From assembly GCA_020024185.1 (NCBI GenBank), contig JAHHUD010000081.1:1-5939 (forward strand): a stretch of DNA of 5,939 bases, in the 5' to 3' direction. A program made the position numbers and the translations under genes. A model generated the notes under the pieces. The model searched no databases and was not told the DNA's origin. It saw only the letters and a program-made list of their open reading frames with translations. The number at the start of each line of letters is the position of its first letter. The stretch's first letter is position 1. This DNA is from Oscillospiraceae bacterium. Lineage in GTDB: Bacteria > Bacillota > Clostridia > Oscillospirales > Ruminococcaceae. Below, in pieces: positions 1 to 5,655 of this stretch.

Positions 1-42
1 ATATATAAATAATAAATTGTTAATAATGTAGAGTGATAGTCC

Positions 43-114
43 AAAATTTATAAATAAAATGTTAATAAATATTAGCAGTTATAAGAGTGATATTGCTAAT
101 TTATTATAAATTTT
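43..114. repeat. Nested imperfect inverted repeat with a CIRCE-like core
   Basis: The outer arms AAAATTTATAA (43-53) and TTATAAATTTT (104-114) are perfect reverse complements. Inside them, ATTAGCAGT (71-79) faces ATTGCTAAT (92-100), with eight of nine positions complementary and the ninth a G-T. The inner dyad, read as TTAGCAGTT, ten bases, TATTGCTAA, matches the CIRCE half-sites at 7 of 9 positions on each side, but the spacer is 10 instead of 9. It could be a decayed or auxiliary HrcA operator, part of a terminator for an upstream gene, or chance in AT-rich DNA. Confidence 0.4.
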
Positions 115-130
115 ATATTGGCGAACATCG

Positions 131-156
131 AAAAAGCTCTAAAATAAAGGCTTTTT
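131..156 (+). terminator. Possible weak terminator or small hairpin
   Basis: AAAAAGC (131-137) pairs with GCTTTTT (150-156) around a 12-base loop. The T-run is itself the 3' arm of the stem, as in weak bidirectional terminators, and there is little GC to stabilise the stem. It could end transcription from a gene left of the window and insulate the hrcA promoter. The pairing is seen; termination is a guess. Confidence 0.25.
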
Positions 157-196
157 GAAATAATTATTAAAAAAATGTGAAAGTTAAAAAAAGGTG

Positions 197-224
197 TTGA
201 CTTTTTATCAGTTGGGTGTACAAT
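197..224 (+). promoter_or_regulatory. Sigma-A-type promoter of the hrcA-grpE-dnaK-dnaJ operon
   Basis: The -35 box TTGACT (197-202) matches the TTGACA consensus at five of six positions. It is followed after 16 bases by TACAAT (219-224), also five of six. A second -10-like hexamer, TATAAT (224-229), overlaps but would need a 21-base spacer. Transcription would start near 231, inside the CIRCE element just downstream. A repressor bound there would block initiation and would also be encoded in the leader RNA. Confidence 0.8.
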
Positions 225-228
225 ATAA

Positions 229-255
229 TTAGCAATCGGATATAGAGAGTGCTAA
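229..255 (+). promoter_or_regulatory. CIRCE operator (HrcA binding site)
   Basis: TTAGCAATC (229-237), a nine-base spacer, and GAGTGCTAA (247-255) match the CIRCE consensus TTAGCACTC-N9-GAGTGCTAA. The right arm is perfect and the left arm differs at one base (A for C at its seventh position). CIRCE is the operator of the HrcA repressor in Firmicutes and many other bacteria. Its place directly after the -10 box and before hrcA is the usual autoregulated arrangement. No second full CIRCE is seen before grpE, dnaK or dnaJ. Confidence 0.95.
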
Positions 256-262
256 TAAAAAG

Positions 263-269
263 AAAGAGG
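263..269 (+). promoter_or_regulatory. hrcA ribosome binding site, favours the second ATG
   Basis: AAAGAGG lies 2 bases before the ATG at 272 but 8 bases before the in-frame ATG at 278. Normal Shine-Dalgarno spacing in Firmicutes is about 5 to 10 bases, so the start at 278 is preferred, giving a protein beginning MAISKRHEEI. Confidence 0.65.
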
Positions 270-277
270 CGATGCGT

Positions 278-1306
278 ATGGCAATCTCAAAAAGACACGA
301 AGAGATAATCAAGGCAGTTGTTGATATGTATATCAATGACAAAGAGCCGGTTGCTTCGTCTGCTTTACAAGATTATCTTGATTTGACACTGTCATCGGCA
401 ACTTTGAGAAATGAAATGGCGTATCTCACTAAGCAAGGTTTTTTAAATCAGCCTCATGTTTCGTCCGGCAGAGTGCCAACAAACAAAGCTTATAGATACT
501 ATATTGAAAATCTTGAAGAAAATATAAAGCTTACAAATGTTGAAAAAGAATGTATCAAAAGTAAATTTGATATGTTGGACCATGATTCTCAAAGATTTTT
601 GCAGGGTGCAGCTGAATTGTTCAGCGATATGTTTAAAGTTACTACAATAATTGCTCCACCACTTGACAAGGATTTGAAATTTGCAAATTTTACAATTTTG
701 AAAACCGGCAAATTTGATGTGGTACTTATAGGAGTAACAAGCCGTGGAGAAGTCCACACAAGAGTTATCCGTCTTGAAAGAGAGATTAACAATACAGATA
801 TGCAACAACTTACTGTATTGTTAAACACAAGATTGTGTTTTGTGTCATGGGAAGATGTTGATAAACATTATTTTATGGCTCTTATGAAAGAACTGAATAA
901 AGAAAATCCTGCATTTAGCCAAATAATAAGAGGTGCACTTGCACTTATGAAAATTGCAAGCACACAGACAATACATGTAAGAGGCGAGCAATACCTGCTT
1001 GGCACAAAAGATTTTGAATACAACATTGCCGATGTGCTTAAAGTTATTTCTAATAAAGAAGCTTTAAAGGAAATTATAACTCCAAAGCTTGACGGAATAA
1101 GTGTTGTATTTGGTGATGAATTGCCAATAAAAAATATAAATAATGTTTGTTTTATATCAAAAAAATATTATGTTGGCAGTGCAGTGAGTGGCGCAATTTG
1201 TGTGGTTTGCCCACAGACAGTTGATTATTCAAAACTTTTTGCAAGTATACAGTATTTCACACAGCTTTTATCACAAACTATTACGGGAACTGAAAGGAAT
1301 TTATAG
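278..1306 (+). CDS. hrcA: Heat-inducible transcription repressor HrcA
   Basis: HrcA is a DNA-binding dimer that represses class I heat-shock genes by binding CIRCE; in studied relatives GroEL is needed to keep it active. The protein has 342 residues from the ATG at 278 (344 from 272), the usual HrcA length. The N-terminal winged helix occupies about residues 1-75, with family signatures SSATLRNEM (39-47) and QPHVSSGRVPT (58-68) followed by AYRYYIE. The middle is the GAF-like HrcA domain. The C-terminal part carries GISVVFGDELP (272-282) and GAICVVCPQTVDY (305-317). That last stretch is divergent: most HrcAs read close to GVIGPTRMDY there, so the C-terminal motif is altered while the DNA-binding half is well conserved. 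hrcA is the first gene of the operon, stands behind its own operator, and ends 2 nt before grpE, which suggests coupled translation. Confidence 0.95.
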   Translation: MAISKRHEEIIKAVVDMYINDKEPVASSALQDYLDLTLSSATLRNEMAYLTKQGFLNQPHVSSGRVPTNKAYRYYIENLEENIKLTNVEKECIKSKFDMLDHDSQRFLQGAAELFSDMFKVTTIIAPPLDKDLKFANFTILKTGKFDVVLIGVTSRGEVHTRVIRLEREINNTDMQQLTVLLNTRLCFVSWEDVDKHYFMALMKELNKENPAFSQIIRGALALMKIASTQTIHVRGEQYLLGTKDFEYNIADVLKVISNKEALKEIITPKLDGISVVFGDELPIKNINNVCFISKKYYVGSAVSGAICVVCPQTVDYSKLFASIQYFTQLLSQTITGTERNL

Positions 1307-1308
1307 AC

Positions 1309-1893
1309 ATGAGCGAAATGGAAAACAAACCACAGGAAGAATTGGAACAGGAAGTTCCTGGGACAGAAGAAAAATGCTGTGAAAATAAAGCTGAAAATAA
1401 AAAAGAAGAAAAAATTGATATAGAAAAAACTTTGGAAAATCTTGTTAATACAGAAAAGAAACTTGAAGAAACTGTTAAAGAACTTGAAAGTACAAAAGAT
1501 ACTTTCCAAAGAACTCTTGCAGAATATGATAACTTCCGTAAGAGAACAACAAAAGAAAAACAGGAAAATTTTGCAATAGGCAAAATTGACGCTGTTAAAT
1601 CATTGCTTCCGATTCTTGATACATTGGAAATTGCTCTTGCAGCTCCATGTAAAGATGATGAATATAAAAAAGGTATTGAAATGGTTATGACAACTGCAAA
1701 AAATACTTTGACCGGAATGGGTGTTGAAGAAATTGAATCAGTTGGAAAAGAATTTGACCCAAATATTCACGCTGCTGTTATGCAGGAAGAAAGCAGTGAA
1801 TTTGAAAGTGGAATTGTGACAAAACAATTTCAAAAAGGATATAAAATGGGCGATAAAATTATTCGTCCGGCAACAGTTGCTGTTGCACAATAA
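1309..1893 (+). CDS. grpE: Nucleotide exchange factor GrpE
   Basis: GrpE is the cytosolic co-chaperone that releases ADP from DnaK and so lets substrate go; it acts as a dimer and in studied bacteria also senses temperature. The 194-residue protein has normal length. Residues 1-35 form a Glu/Lys-rich, probably disordered tail with a vicinal Cys pair (23-24). Residues about 36-90 are a heptad-rich long helix for dimerisation. The family motif AEYDNFRKRTTKE (71-83) is followed by LLPILDTLEIAL (99-110). The beta-domain that contacts DnaK includes FDPNIHAAVMQ (149-159) and the GrpE signature GYKMGDKIIRPATVAVA (177-193). AAAGGA (1293-1298), inside the end of hrcA, is the ribosome binding site, 10 bases before the ATG. 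Nothing is missing or broken. Confidence 0.97.
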   Translation: MSEMENKPQEELEQEVPGTEEKCCENKAENKKEEKIDIEKTLENLVNTEKKLEETVKELESTKDTFQRTLAEYDNFRKRTTKEKQENFAIGKIDAVKSLLPILDTLEIALAAPCKDDEYKKGIEMVMTTAKNTLTGMGVEEIESVGKEFDPNIHAAVMQEESSEFESGIVTKQFQKGYKMGDKIIRPATVAVAQ

Positions 1894-1899
1894 TCAGTT

Positions 1900-1922
1900 A
1901 TAAACACTATAAAAGTGCTTAT
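1900..1922 (+). other. Weak intercistronic hairpin between grpE and dnaK
   Basis: ATAAACACT (1900-1908) and AGTGCTTAT (1914-1922) pair at eight of nine positions with one A-C mismatch, around a five-base ATAAA loop. No U-tract follows, so it is not an intrinsic terminator. It could mark an mRNA processing or stabilising site between the hrcA-grpE and dnaK segments, or be a chance structure. Confidence 0.35.
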
Positions 1923-1975
1923 TATATATTTAGTAAAAAATACAACTTATATACATTTAAAAGGAGATTACTATT

Positions 1976-3799
1976 ATGAGTAAAATTATCGGTATTGACC
2001 TTGGTACTACAAACTCTTGTGTTGCTGTTATGGAAGGCGGCGAAGCAGTTGTTATTGCTAACGCAGAAGGTATGAGAACAACTCCATCTGTTGTTGGTTT
2101 TTCTAAAACAGGTGAAAGATTAGTTGGTCAGGTTGCAAAACGTCAGGCTATTACAAATCCAGATGGCACTGTTTCTTCTATTAAAAGAGAAATGGGTACA
2201 AATTATAAAGCAAAAATTGATGGAAAAGAATATACACCACAAGAAATTTCTGCAATGATTCTTTCTAAACTTAAAACAGATGCAGAAAACTATCTTGGTG
2301 AAAAAGTTTCTGAAGCTGTTATCACAGTTCCAGCTTACTTTAACGACAGCCAACGTCAAGCTACAAAAGATGCAGGCGCTATTGCAGGTCTTGAAGTAAA
2401 AAGAATTATCAACGAACCAACAGCAGCAGCTCTTGCTTATGGTGTAGATAAAGAACAAGACCAAAAAATCATGGTTTATGACCTTGGTGGTGGTACATTC
2501 GACGTTTCAATTATCGAAATGGGCGATGGTGTTCAAGAAGTTCTTGCAACAGCAGGTAACAACCGTCTTGGTGGTGATGACTTTGATAACAGAATCATTC
2601 AATACCTTGCAGCAGAATTCAAAAAAGATAACGGTATTGACCTTCTTAACGATAAAATGGCTGCTCAAAGACTTAAAGAAGCAGCAGAAAAAGCTAAAAT
2701 TGAACTTTCCGGCGTAATGCAGTCTAACATCAACCTTCCATTTATCACAGTTGATGCAACAGGCCCTAAACATCTTGACATTACACTTACAAGAGCTAAA
2801 TTTGATGAATTGACACATGACCTTGTTGAAGCAACAATGGGACCAGTTCGTCAAGCTCTTTCTGACAGCGGATTACAACCAAGTGACCTTAACAAAGTTC
2901 TTATGGTTGGTGGTTCAAGCCGTATTCCAGCAGTTCAAGAAGCTGTTAAAAAACTTATCGGCAAAGACCCATTCAAAGGTATTAACCCAGACGAATGTGT
3001 TGCTCTCGGTGCAGCAATTCAAGGCGGTGTTCTTGGCGGTGATGTTAAAGGTATCTTGCTCCTTGACGTAACTCCACTTTCACTTGGTATTGAAACAATG
3101 GGTGGCGTTTCTACAAAAATTATTGAAAGAAACACAACTATCCCAACAAAGAAAAGCCAGATATTCTCTACAGCTGCTGACAATCAGCCATCTGTTGAAG
3201 TAAATGTTCTTCAAGGTGAAAGAGAAATGGCAAGAGATAATAAATCCCTTGGTATTTTCCACCTTGACGGTATTGCTCCAGCTCCAAGAGGTATCCCACA
3301 AATCGAAGTAACTTTTGATATCGATGCAAACGGTATTGTTTCTGTTTCTGCAAAAGACCTTGGTACAGGTAAAGAACAGTCTATCACAATTACATCTTCT
3401 ACAAATATGTCTAAAGAAGATATAGAAAAAGCTGTTAAAGAAGCAGAAAAATTTGCTGAAGAAGATAAAAAACGTCGTGAAGAAATAGAAACAAAAAACC
3501 AGGCAGACAGCATGGTTTATCAAACAGAAAAACTTCTTAAAGATATGGAAGGCAAAATTTCTGACAGCGAAAAATCTGAAGCTGAAGCTAAAAAAGATGA
3601 ACTCAAAAAAGCTGTTGAAAGTGGTAATGTAGAAGATATGAAAGCTAAAATGTCTGACCTTGAAACTTCTCTCCATGCAATCAGCCAAAAAATGTATGAA
3701 CAGGCTCAAGCTGCTCAACAGAATGCTCAAGGTGAACAGGCACAAAGCCAACCAGCTGATGACGGCGTTGTAGATGCAGATTTTAAAGATGTTGAATAA
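1976..3799 (+). CDS. dnaK: Molecular chaperone DnaK (Hsp70)
   Basis: DnaK is the ATP-driven cytosolic Hsp70 that binds exposed hydrophobic segments of unfolded proteins; DnaJ stimulates its ATPase and GrpE exchanges its nucleotide. The 607-residue protein is full length. The nucleotide-binding domain (1 to about 355) shows the phosphate loop GIDLGTTNSCVAV (6-18), the catalytic lysine K70, VITVPAYFNDSQRQAT (115-130), NEPTAAALAYG (146-156), DLGGGTFDVSII (169-180) and VGGSSRIPAVQEAV (311-324). The linker LLLDVTPLSLGIET (361-374) leads into the beta-sandwich substrate-binding domain, then the helical lid (about 480-570), a Gln/Ala-rich tail, and the end DDGVVDADFKDVE. The segment after K70 is short, lacking the lobe-I insertion of Gram-negative DnaKs. 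Asparagine (N196) stands where E. coli has T199, as in other Firmicutes. AAGGAG (1961-1966) is a strong ribosome binding site 9 bases before the ATG. Confidence 0.99.
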   Translation: MSKIIGIDLGTTNSCVAVMEGGEAVVIANAEGMRTTPSVVGFSKTGERLVGQVAKRQAITNPDGTVSSIKREMGTNYKAKIDGKEYTPQEISAMILSKLKTDAENYLGEKVSEAVITVPAYFNDSQRQATKDAGAIAGLEVKRIINEPTAAALAYGVDKEQDQKIMVYDLGGGTFDVSIIEMGDGVQEVLATAGNNRLGGDDFDNRIIQYLAAEFKKDNGIDLLNDKMAAQRLKEAAEKAKIELSGVMQSNINLPFITVDATGPKHLDITLTRAKFDELTHDLVEATMGPVRQALSDSGLQPSDLNKVLMVGGSSRIPAVQEAVKKLIGKDPFKGINPDECVALGAAIQGGVLGGDVKGILLLDVTPLSLGIETMGGVSTKIIERNTTIPTKKSQIFSTAADNQPSVEVNVLQGEREMARDNKSLGIFHLDGIAPAPRGIPQIEVTFDIDANGIVSVSAKDLGTGKEQSITITSSTNMSKEDIEKAVKEAEKFAEEDKKRREEIETKNQADSMVYQTEKLLKDMEGKISDSEKSEAEAKKDELKKAVESGNVEDMKAKMSDLETSLHAISQKMYEQAQAAQQNAQGEQAQSQPADDGVVDADFKDVE

Positions 3800-3838
3800 T
3801 TGCTGCAAATAGTATAAAATAAAAAAGCTAAGTTAAAA

Positions 3839-3872
3839 GCAAGGGGCGAACTTTGAAAGTTCGCCCAATTGC
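3839..3872 (+). other. Strong intercistronic stem-loop between dnaK and dnaJ
   Basis: GGGCGAACTT (3844-3853) pairs perfectly with AAGTTCGCCC (3857-3866) around a three-base TGA loop. GCAA (3839-3842) and TTGC (3869-3872) extend the stem beyond a small internal bulge. Its GC content stands out in this AT-rich spacer, yet no run of T follows, so it is not a standard terminator. It may protect the 3' end of dnaK mRNA, mark a cleavage site, or lower read-through to dnaJ. The pairing is seen; the role is inferred. Confidence 0.75.
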
Positions 3873-3890
3873 TGATTATATACTGATATA

Positions 3891-3898
3891 GAAGAGGG
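3891..3898 (+). promoter_or_regulatory. dnaJ ribosome binding site selecting a GTG start
   Basis: GAAGAGGG ends 7 bases before the GTG at 3906. That GTG opens the reading frame GTG-GCA-GAA-AAA-AGA-GAT, which reads MAEKRDYYEVLG, the canonical DnaJ N-terminus. No ATG in this frame lies near it, so GTG is the start. Confidence 0.85.
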
Positions 3899-3905
3899 CT
3901 TAAAA

Positions 3906-5069
3906 GTGGCAGAAAAAAGAGATTATTATGAGGTTCTTGGCGTTGATAAATCAGCCAGTGAAGCCGAAATCAAATCTGCATATAGAAAAAAAGCAAAAAA
4001 ATATCACCCAGACTTAAACCCAGGTGATGCTGAAGCAGAAAAGAATTTTAAAGAAGTTAATGAAGCTTATGAAGTTCTTTCTGACGCAACCAAAAAACAG
4101 AAATATGATACTTATGGTCATGCTGGGGTTGACCCAAACTTTGGTGCTGGTGGATATGGCGGATATTCTGGCGGATTTGGCGGTGCAGGCGTAGACCTTA
4201 ACGATATTTTTGAAAGCTTCTTTGGCGGCGGCGGTGGATTTGGTGGCTTTGGCGGTCAACAAAGAAGAAACCCAAATGCTCCAAGAAGAGGTGCAGATGT
4301 TCATGTTGGTGTTACTATCTCATTTATGGAAGCAGCTCATGGCTGTAAAAAAACTGTAACTATTAATCGTCAGGAAAATTGTCCTGATTGTAATGGTACC
4401 GGTGCGAAAAAAGGTACTTCTGCACAAACTTGTCCAGAGTGTCATGGTACTGGTCAAGTAACACAACAGCAGAGAACTCCTTTTGGTGTTATTCAAAATT
4501 CCCGTCCTTGTTCTAAATGTCAAGGTAAGGGTAAAATTATTACTGACCCTTGTCCAAAATGTCATGGCAATGGAAGAATCAATGTTCAGAAAAAGAAAGA
4601 AGTTAATATCCCAGCAGGTATTGATGATGAACAAAGTCTTGCTATGCGTGGTGAAGGGGATATGGGTGTAAATGGCGGTGCACAAGGCGATGTTATTATC
4701 GTGGTTAATGTTCAGCCGGACCCAATGTTTAAACGTCAAAAATATGATGTATATGTAAATGTTCCAATAACATATAGTCAAGCTGTTCTTGGTGCTGAAA
4801 TTGTTGTGCCAACAATTGATGGAAAAGTTCAATATACAATTCCAGAGGGCACACAAAGCGGAACAGTATTCCGTCTTAGACAAAAAGGTATTAAGTATCT
4901 TAATGGCAGAGGCAGGGGTGACCAATATGTAACTGTTACTGTTGAAATTCCTAAAAAAGTTACAAGAGAACAGAGAAAAGCATTGGAAGCTTTTGAAGCG
5001 ACACTTAAAGATGAAAATTATGAACAACGAAAAGGATTCTTTAAGAAAATTAAAGATATGTTTGACTAA
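3906..5069 (+). CDS. dnaJ: Type I J-protein DnaJ (Hsp40 co-chaperone)
   Basis: DnaJ delivers unfolded protein to DnaK and triggers its ATP hydrolysis. The 387-residue protein is a complete type I J-protein. The J domain (about 5-70) has the HPD motif at 34-36 in KKYHPDLNPG. The Gly/Phe-rich region (about 78-118) follows, with the DLNDIFESFFGG segment at 97-108. The zinc-binding domain has all four CxxCxGxG repeats at 159-166, 176-183, 202-209 and 216-223, so all eight zinc-ligand cysteines are present. The C-terminal peptide-binding domains run from about 230 to 352, ending with a basic tail and KDMFD. It starts with GTG, unlike the ATG starts of the other three operon genes, and lies 106 nt after dnaK behind a stem-loop. 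It ends with three consecutive in-frame stops, TAA TAA TAG, the last running into the terminator stem. Confidence 0.98.
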   Translation: MAEKRDYYEVLGVDKSASEAEIKSAYRKKAKKYHPDLNPGDAEAEKNFKEVNEAYEVLSDATKKQKYDTYGHAGVDPNFGAGGYGGYSGGFGGAGVDLNDIFESFFGGGGGFGGFGGQQRRNPNAPRRGADVHVGVTISFMEAAHGCKKTVTINRQENCPDCNGTGAKKGTSAQTCPECHGTGQVTQQQRTPFGVIQNSRPCSKCQGKGKIITDPCPKCHGNGRINVQKKKEVNIPAGIDDEQSLAMRGEGDMGVNGGAQGDVIIVVNVQPDPMFKRQKYDVYVNVPITYSQAVLGAEIVVPTIDGKVQYTIPEGTQSGTVFRLRQKGIKYLNGRGRGDQYVTVTVEIPKKVTREQRKALEAFEATLKDENYEQRKGFFKKIKDMFD

Positions 5070-5073
5070 TAAT

Positions 5074-5110
5074 AGTGGGCAGAGAGTTAATCTGCCCACT
5101 TTTTATTTTA
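5074..5110 (+). terminator. Intrinsic terminator of the heat-shock operon
   Basis: AGTGGGCAGA (5074-5083) and TCTGCCCACT (5091-5100) form a perfect ten-base-pair stem with a seven-base loop. The T-rich tract 5100-5110 follows directly. This is a strong rho-independent terminator 5 bases after the dnaJ stop. On the - strand the same stem lies just past the stop of the converging gene, but only a weak, interrupted T-rich stretch follows it there, so it may work less well in that direction. Confidence 0.93.
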
Positions 5111-5531
5111 TATATCGATTATATTTATTCATGTTTTTTTCAATATAGGACTTATACTCTTTTGCAAGTTGTATAATTTCTGGGTTTTCATTTAGTTTTA
5201 TTGCCTTGGAAATATTTTCGTCAATGTCATCAATGCCAATTTTAAATCCATTAATAAGCATTTGACTCATTTTTTTTGGACTTTTATCTTTGAATATATT
5301 TTTTATAATTTCCAGTTTGAGCATTAATTTTAAAAATACAGATATATGTTTTAACTTTTCATTTGGATTTTTTTGACGGATAATTTTATCATAAAATTTT
5401 TCGTATTCTGATAAATCTTTTAAAAGTTCATTTCTGAATTCTATATCATCACTTATATCTACAAGATATTGTGTTGATACTTTTGCCATCTCAATGTTGC
5501 CAAACATAAAATATAATAAATTTTTCTCCAT
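5103..5531 (-). CDS. Small helical protein of unknown function
   Basis: The reading frame gives 142 residues, Lys/Glu/Ile-rich and soluble-looking, with no signal peptide or membrane segment. AAAAGAGG (+ strand 5540-5547), 8 bases before the ATG, supports this start and makes the frame credible. Predicted architecture is a bundle of amphipathic helices: about 10-26, 29-52, 58-80, 86-111 and 116-138. The segment MSQMLINGFKIGIDDIDENI (88-107) recalls uncharacterised clostridial proteins of about 120 residues that carry an A-x-M-x-I-x-G-x-x-M-G-x-x-D type motif near the C-terminus. That resemblance is from memory and is not proven. I see no catalytic or metal-binding motif. The gene converges on dnaJ, its TAA stop lies in the terminator's T-tract, and it diverges from the Spx/ArsC-like gene across a shared regulatory region. 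Confidence 0.75.
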   Translation of the reverse strand: MEKNLLYFMFGNIEMAKVSTQYLVDISDDIEFRNELLKDLSEYEKFYDKIIRQKNPNEKLKHISVFLKLMLKLEIIKNIFKDKSPKKMSQMLINGFKIGIDDIDENISKAIKLNENPEIIQLAKEYKSYIEKNMNKYNRYIK

Positions 5532-5583
5532 AAATTTTACCTCTTTTGAATTTATTTTGTATAATTAAATTTAAAATATACAT

Positions 5584-5621
5584 CATATAGTAATAAGACT
5601 TTTGAAAATTATTACTATGTG
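5584..5621. promoter_or_regulatory. Inverted-repeat operator candidate in the divergent promoter region
   Basis: CATATAGTAATAA (5584-5596) and TTATTACTATGTG (5609-5621) are reverse complements at 12 of 13 positions, separated by 12 bases. The right arm ends one base before the TATAAT box at 5623, and the -35 region of the + strand gene lies in the spacer. A dimeric regulator bound here would block or control that promoter. It does not match the CIRCE consensus. Symmetry and position are seen; operator function is inferred. Confidence 0.55.
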
Positions 5622-5628
5622 CTATAAT
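5600..5628 (+). promoter_or_regulatory. Extended -10 promoter of the Spx/ArsC-family gene
   Basis: TGCTATAAT (5620-5628) is an extended -10 element with a perfect TATAAT. A poor -35 is available as TTTTGA (5600-5605, 17-base spacing) or TTGAAA (5602-5607, 15-base spacing), which fits the reduced -35 need of extended -10 promoters. Transcription would start near 5635, giving a leader of about 20 nt before the ATG at 5656. Confidence 0.7.
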
Positions 5629-5655
5629 ACAAATAAAATCATACGGAGGAATTAT

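Larger units (their letters stand above)
1..196. other. AT-rich non-coding leader region upstream of the heat-shock operon
   Basis: No convincing coding region is visible on either strand; a - strand ATG near 128 meets a stop after ten codons. The stretch is strongly AT-rich. It holds a nested inverted repeat (43-114), the octamer GAGTGATA twice (31-38 and 85-92), and a short A/T-flanked hairpin (131-156). It is probably the intergenic space between an unseen upstream gene and the hrcA promoter. The repeats are seen directly; their role is not known. Confidence 0.6.

Noticed and set aside
1883..1913. Possible secondary promoter for dnaK (TTGCAC ... TATAAA)
   Set aside because: The spacing is 19 bases, the -35 lies in grpE coding sequence, and the -10 overlaps the hairpin; the match is too weak to call in AT-rich DNA.
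3080..3808. 242-codon open frame on the - strand opposite the 3' half of dnaK
   Set aside because: It is antisense to a fully conserved DnaK frame, has a Phe/Cys/Ser-rich composition typical of complement translation, and lacks any recognisable domain.
3853..3884. Possible internal promoter before dnaJ (TTGAAA and TTATAT/TATACT)
   Set aside because: Spacings and hexamers are poor and the -35 lies inside the stem-loop; AT-rich spacers give such hits by chance.
3863..3899. Possible RNA thermometer masking the dnaJ ribosome binding site (GCCC against GGGC)
   Set aside because: Only four base pairs are available, and the same GCCC is taken by the far stronger ten-pair stem upstream.
4320..5099. 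259-codon open frame on the - strand opposite dnaJ
   Set aside because: It lies across conserved DnaJ zinc-finger and C-terminal domains, runs through the operon terminator, and has an implausible Thr/Ile/Asn/Phe-rich composition.
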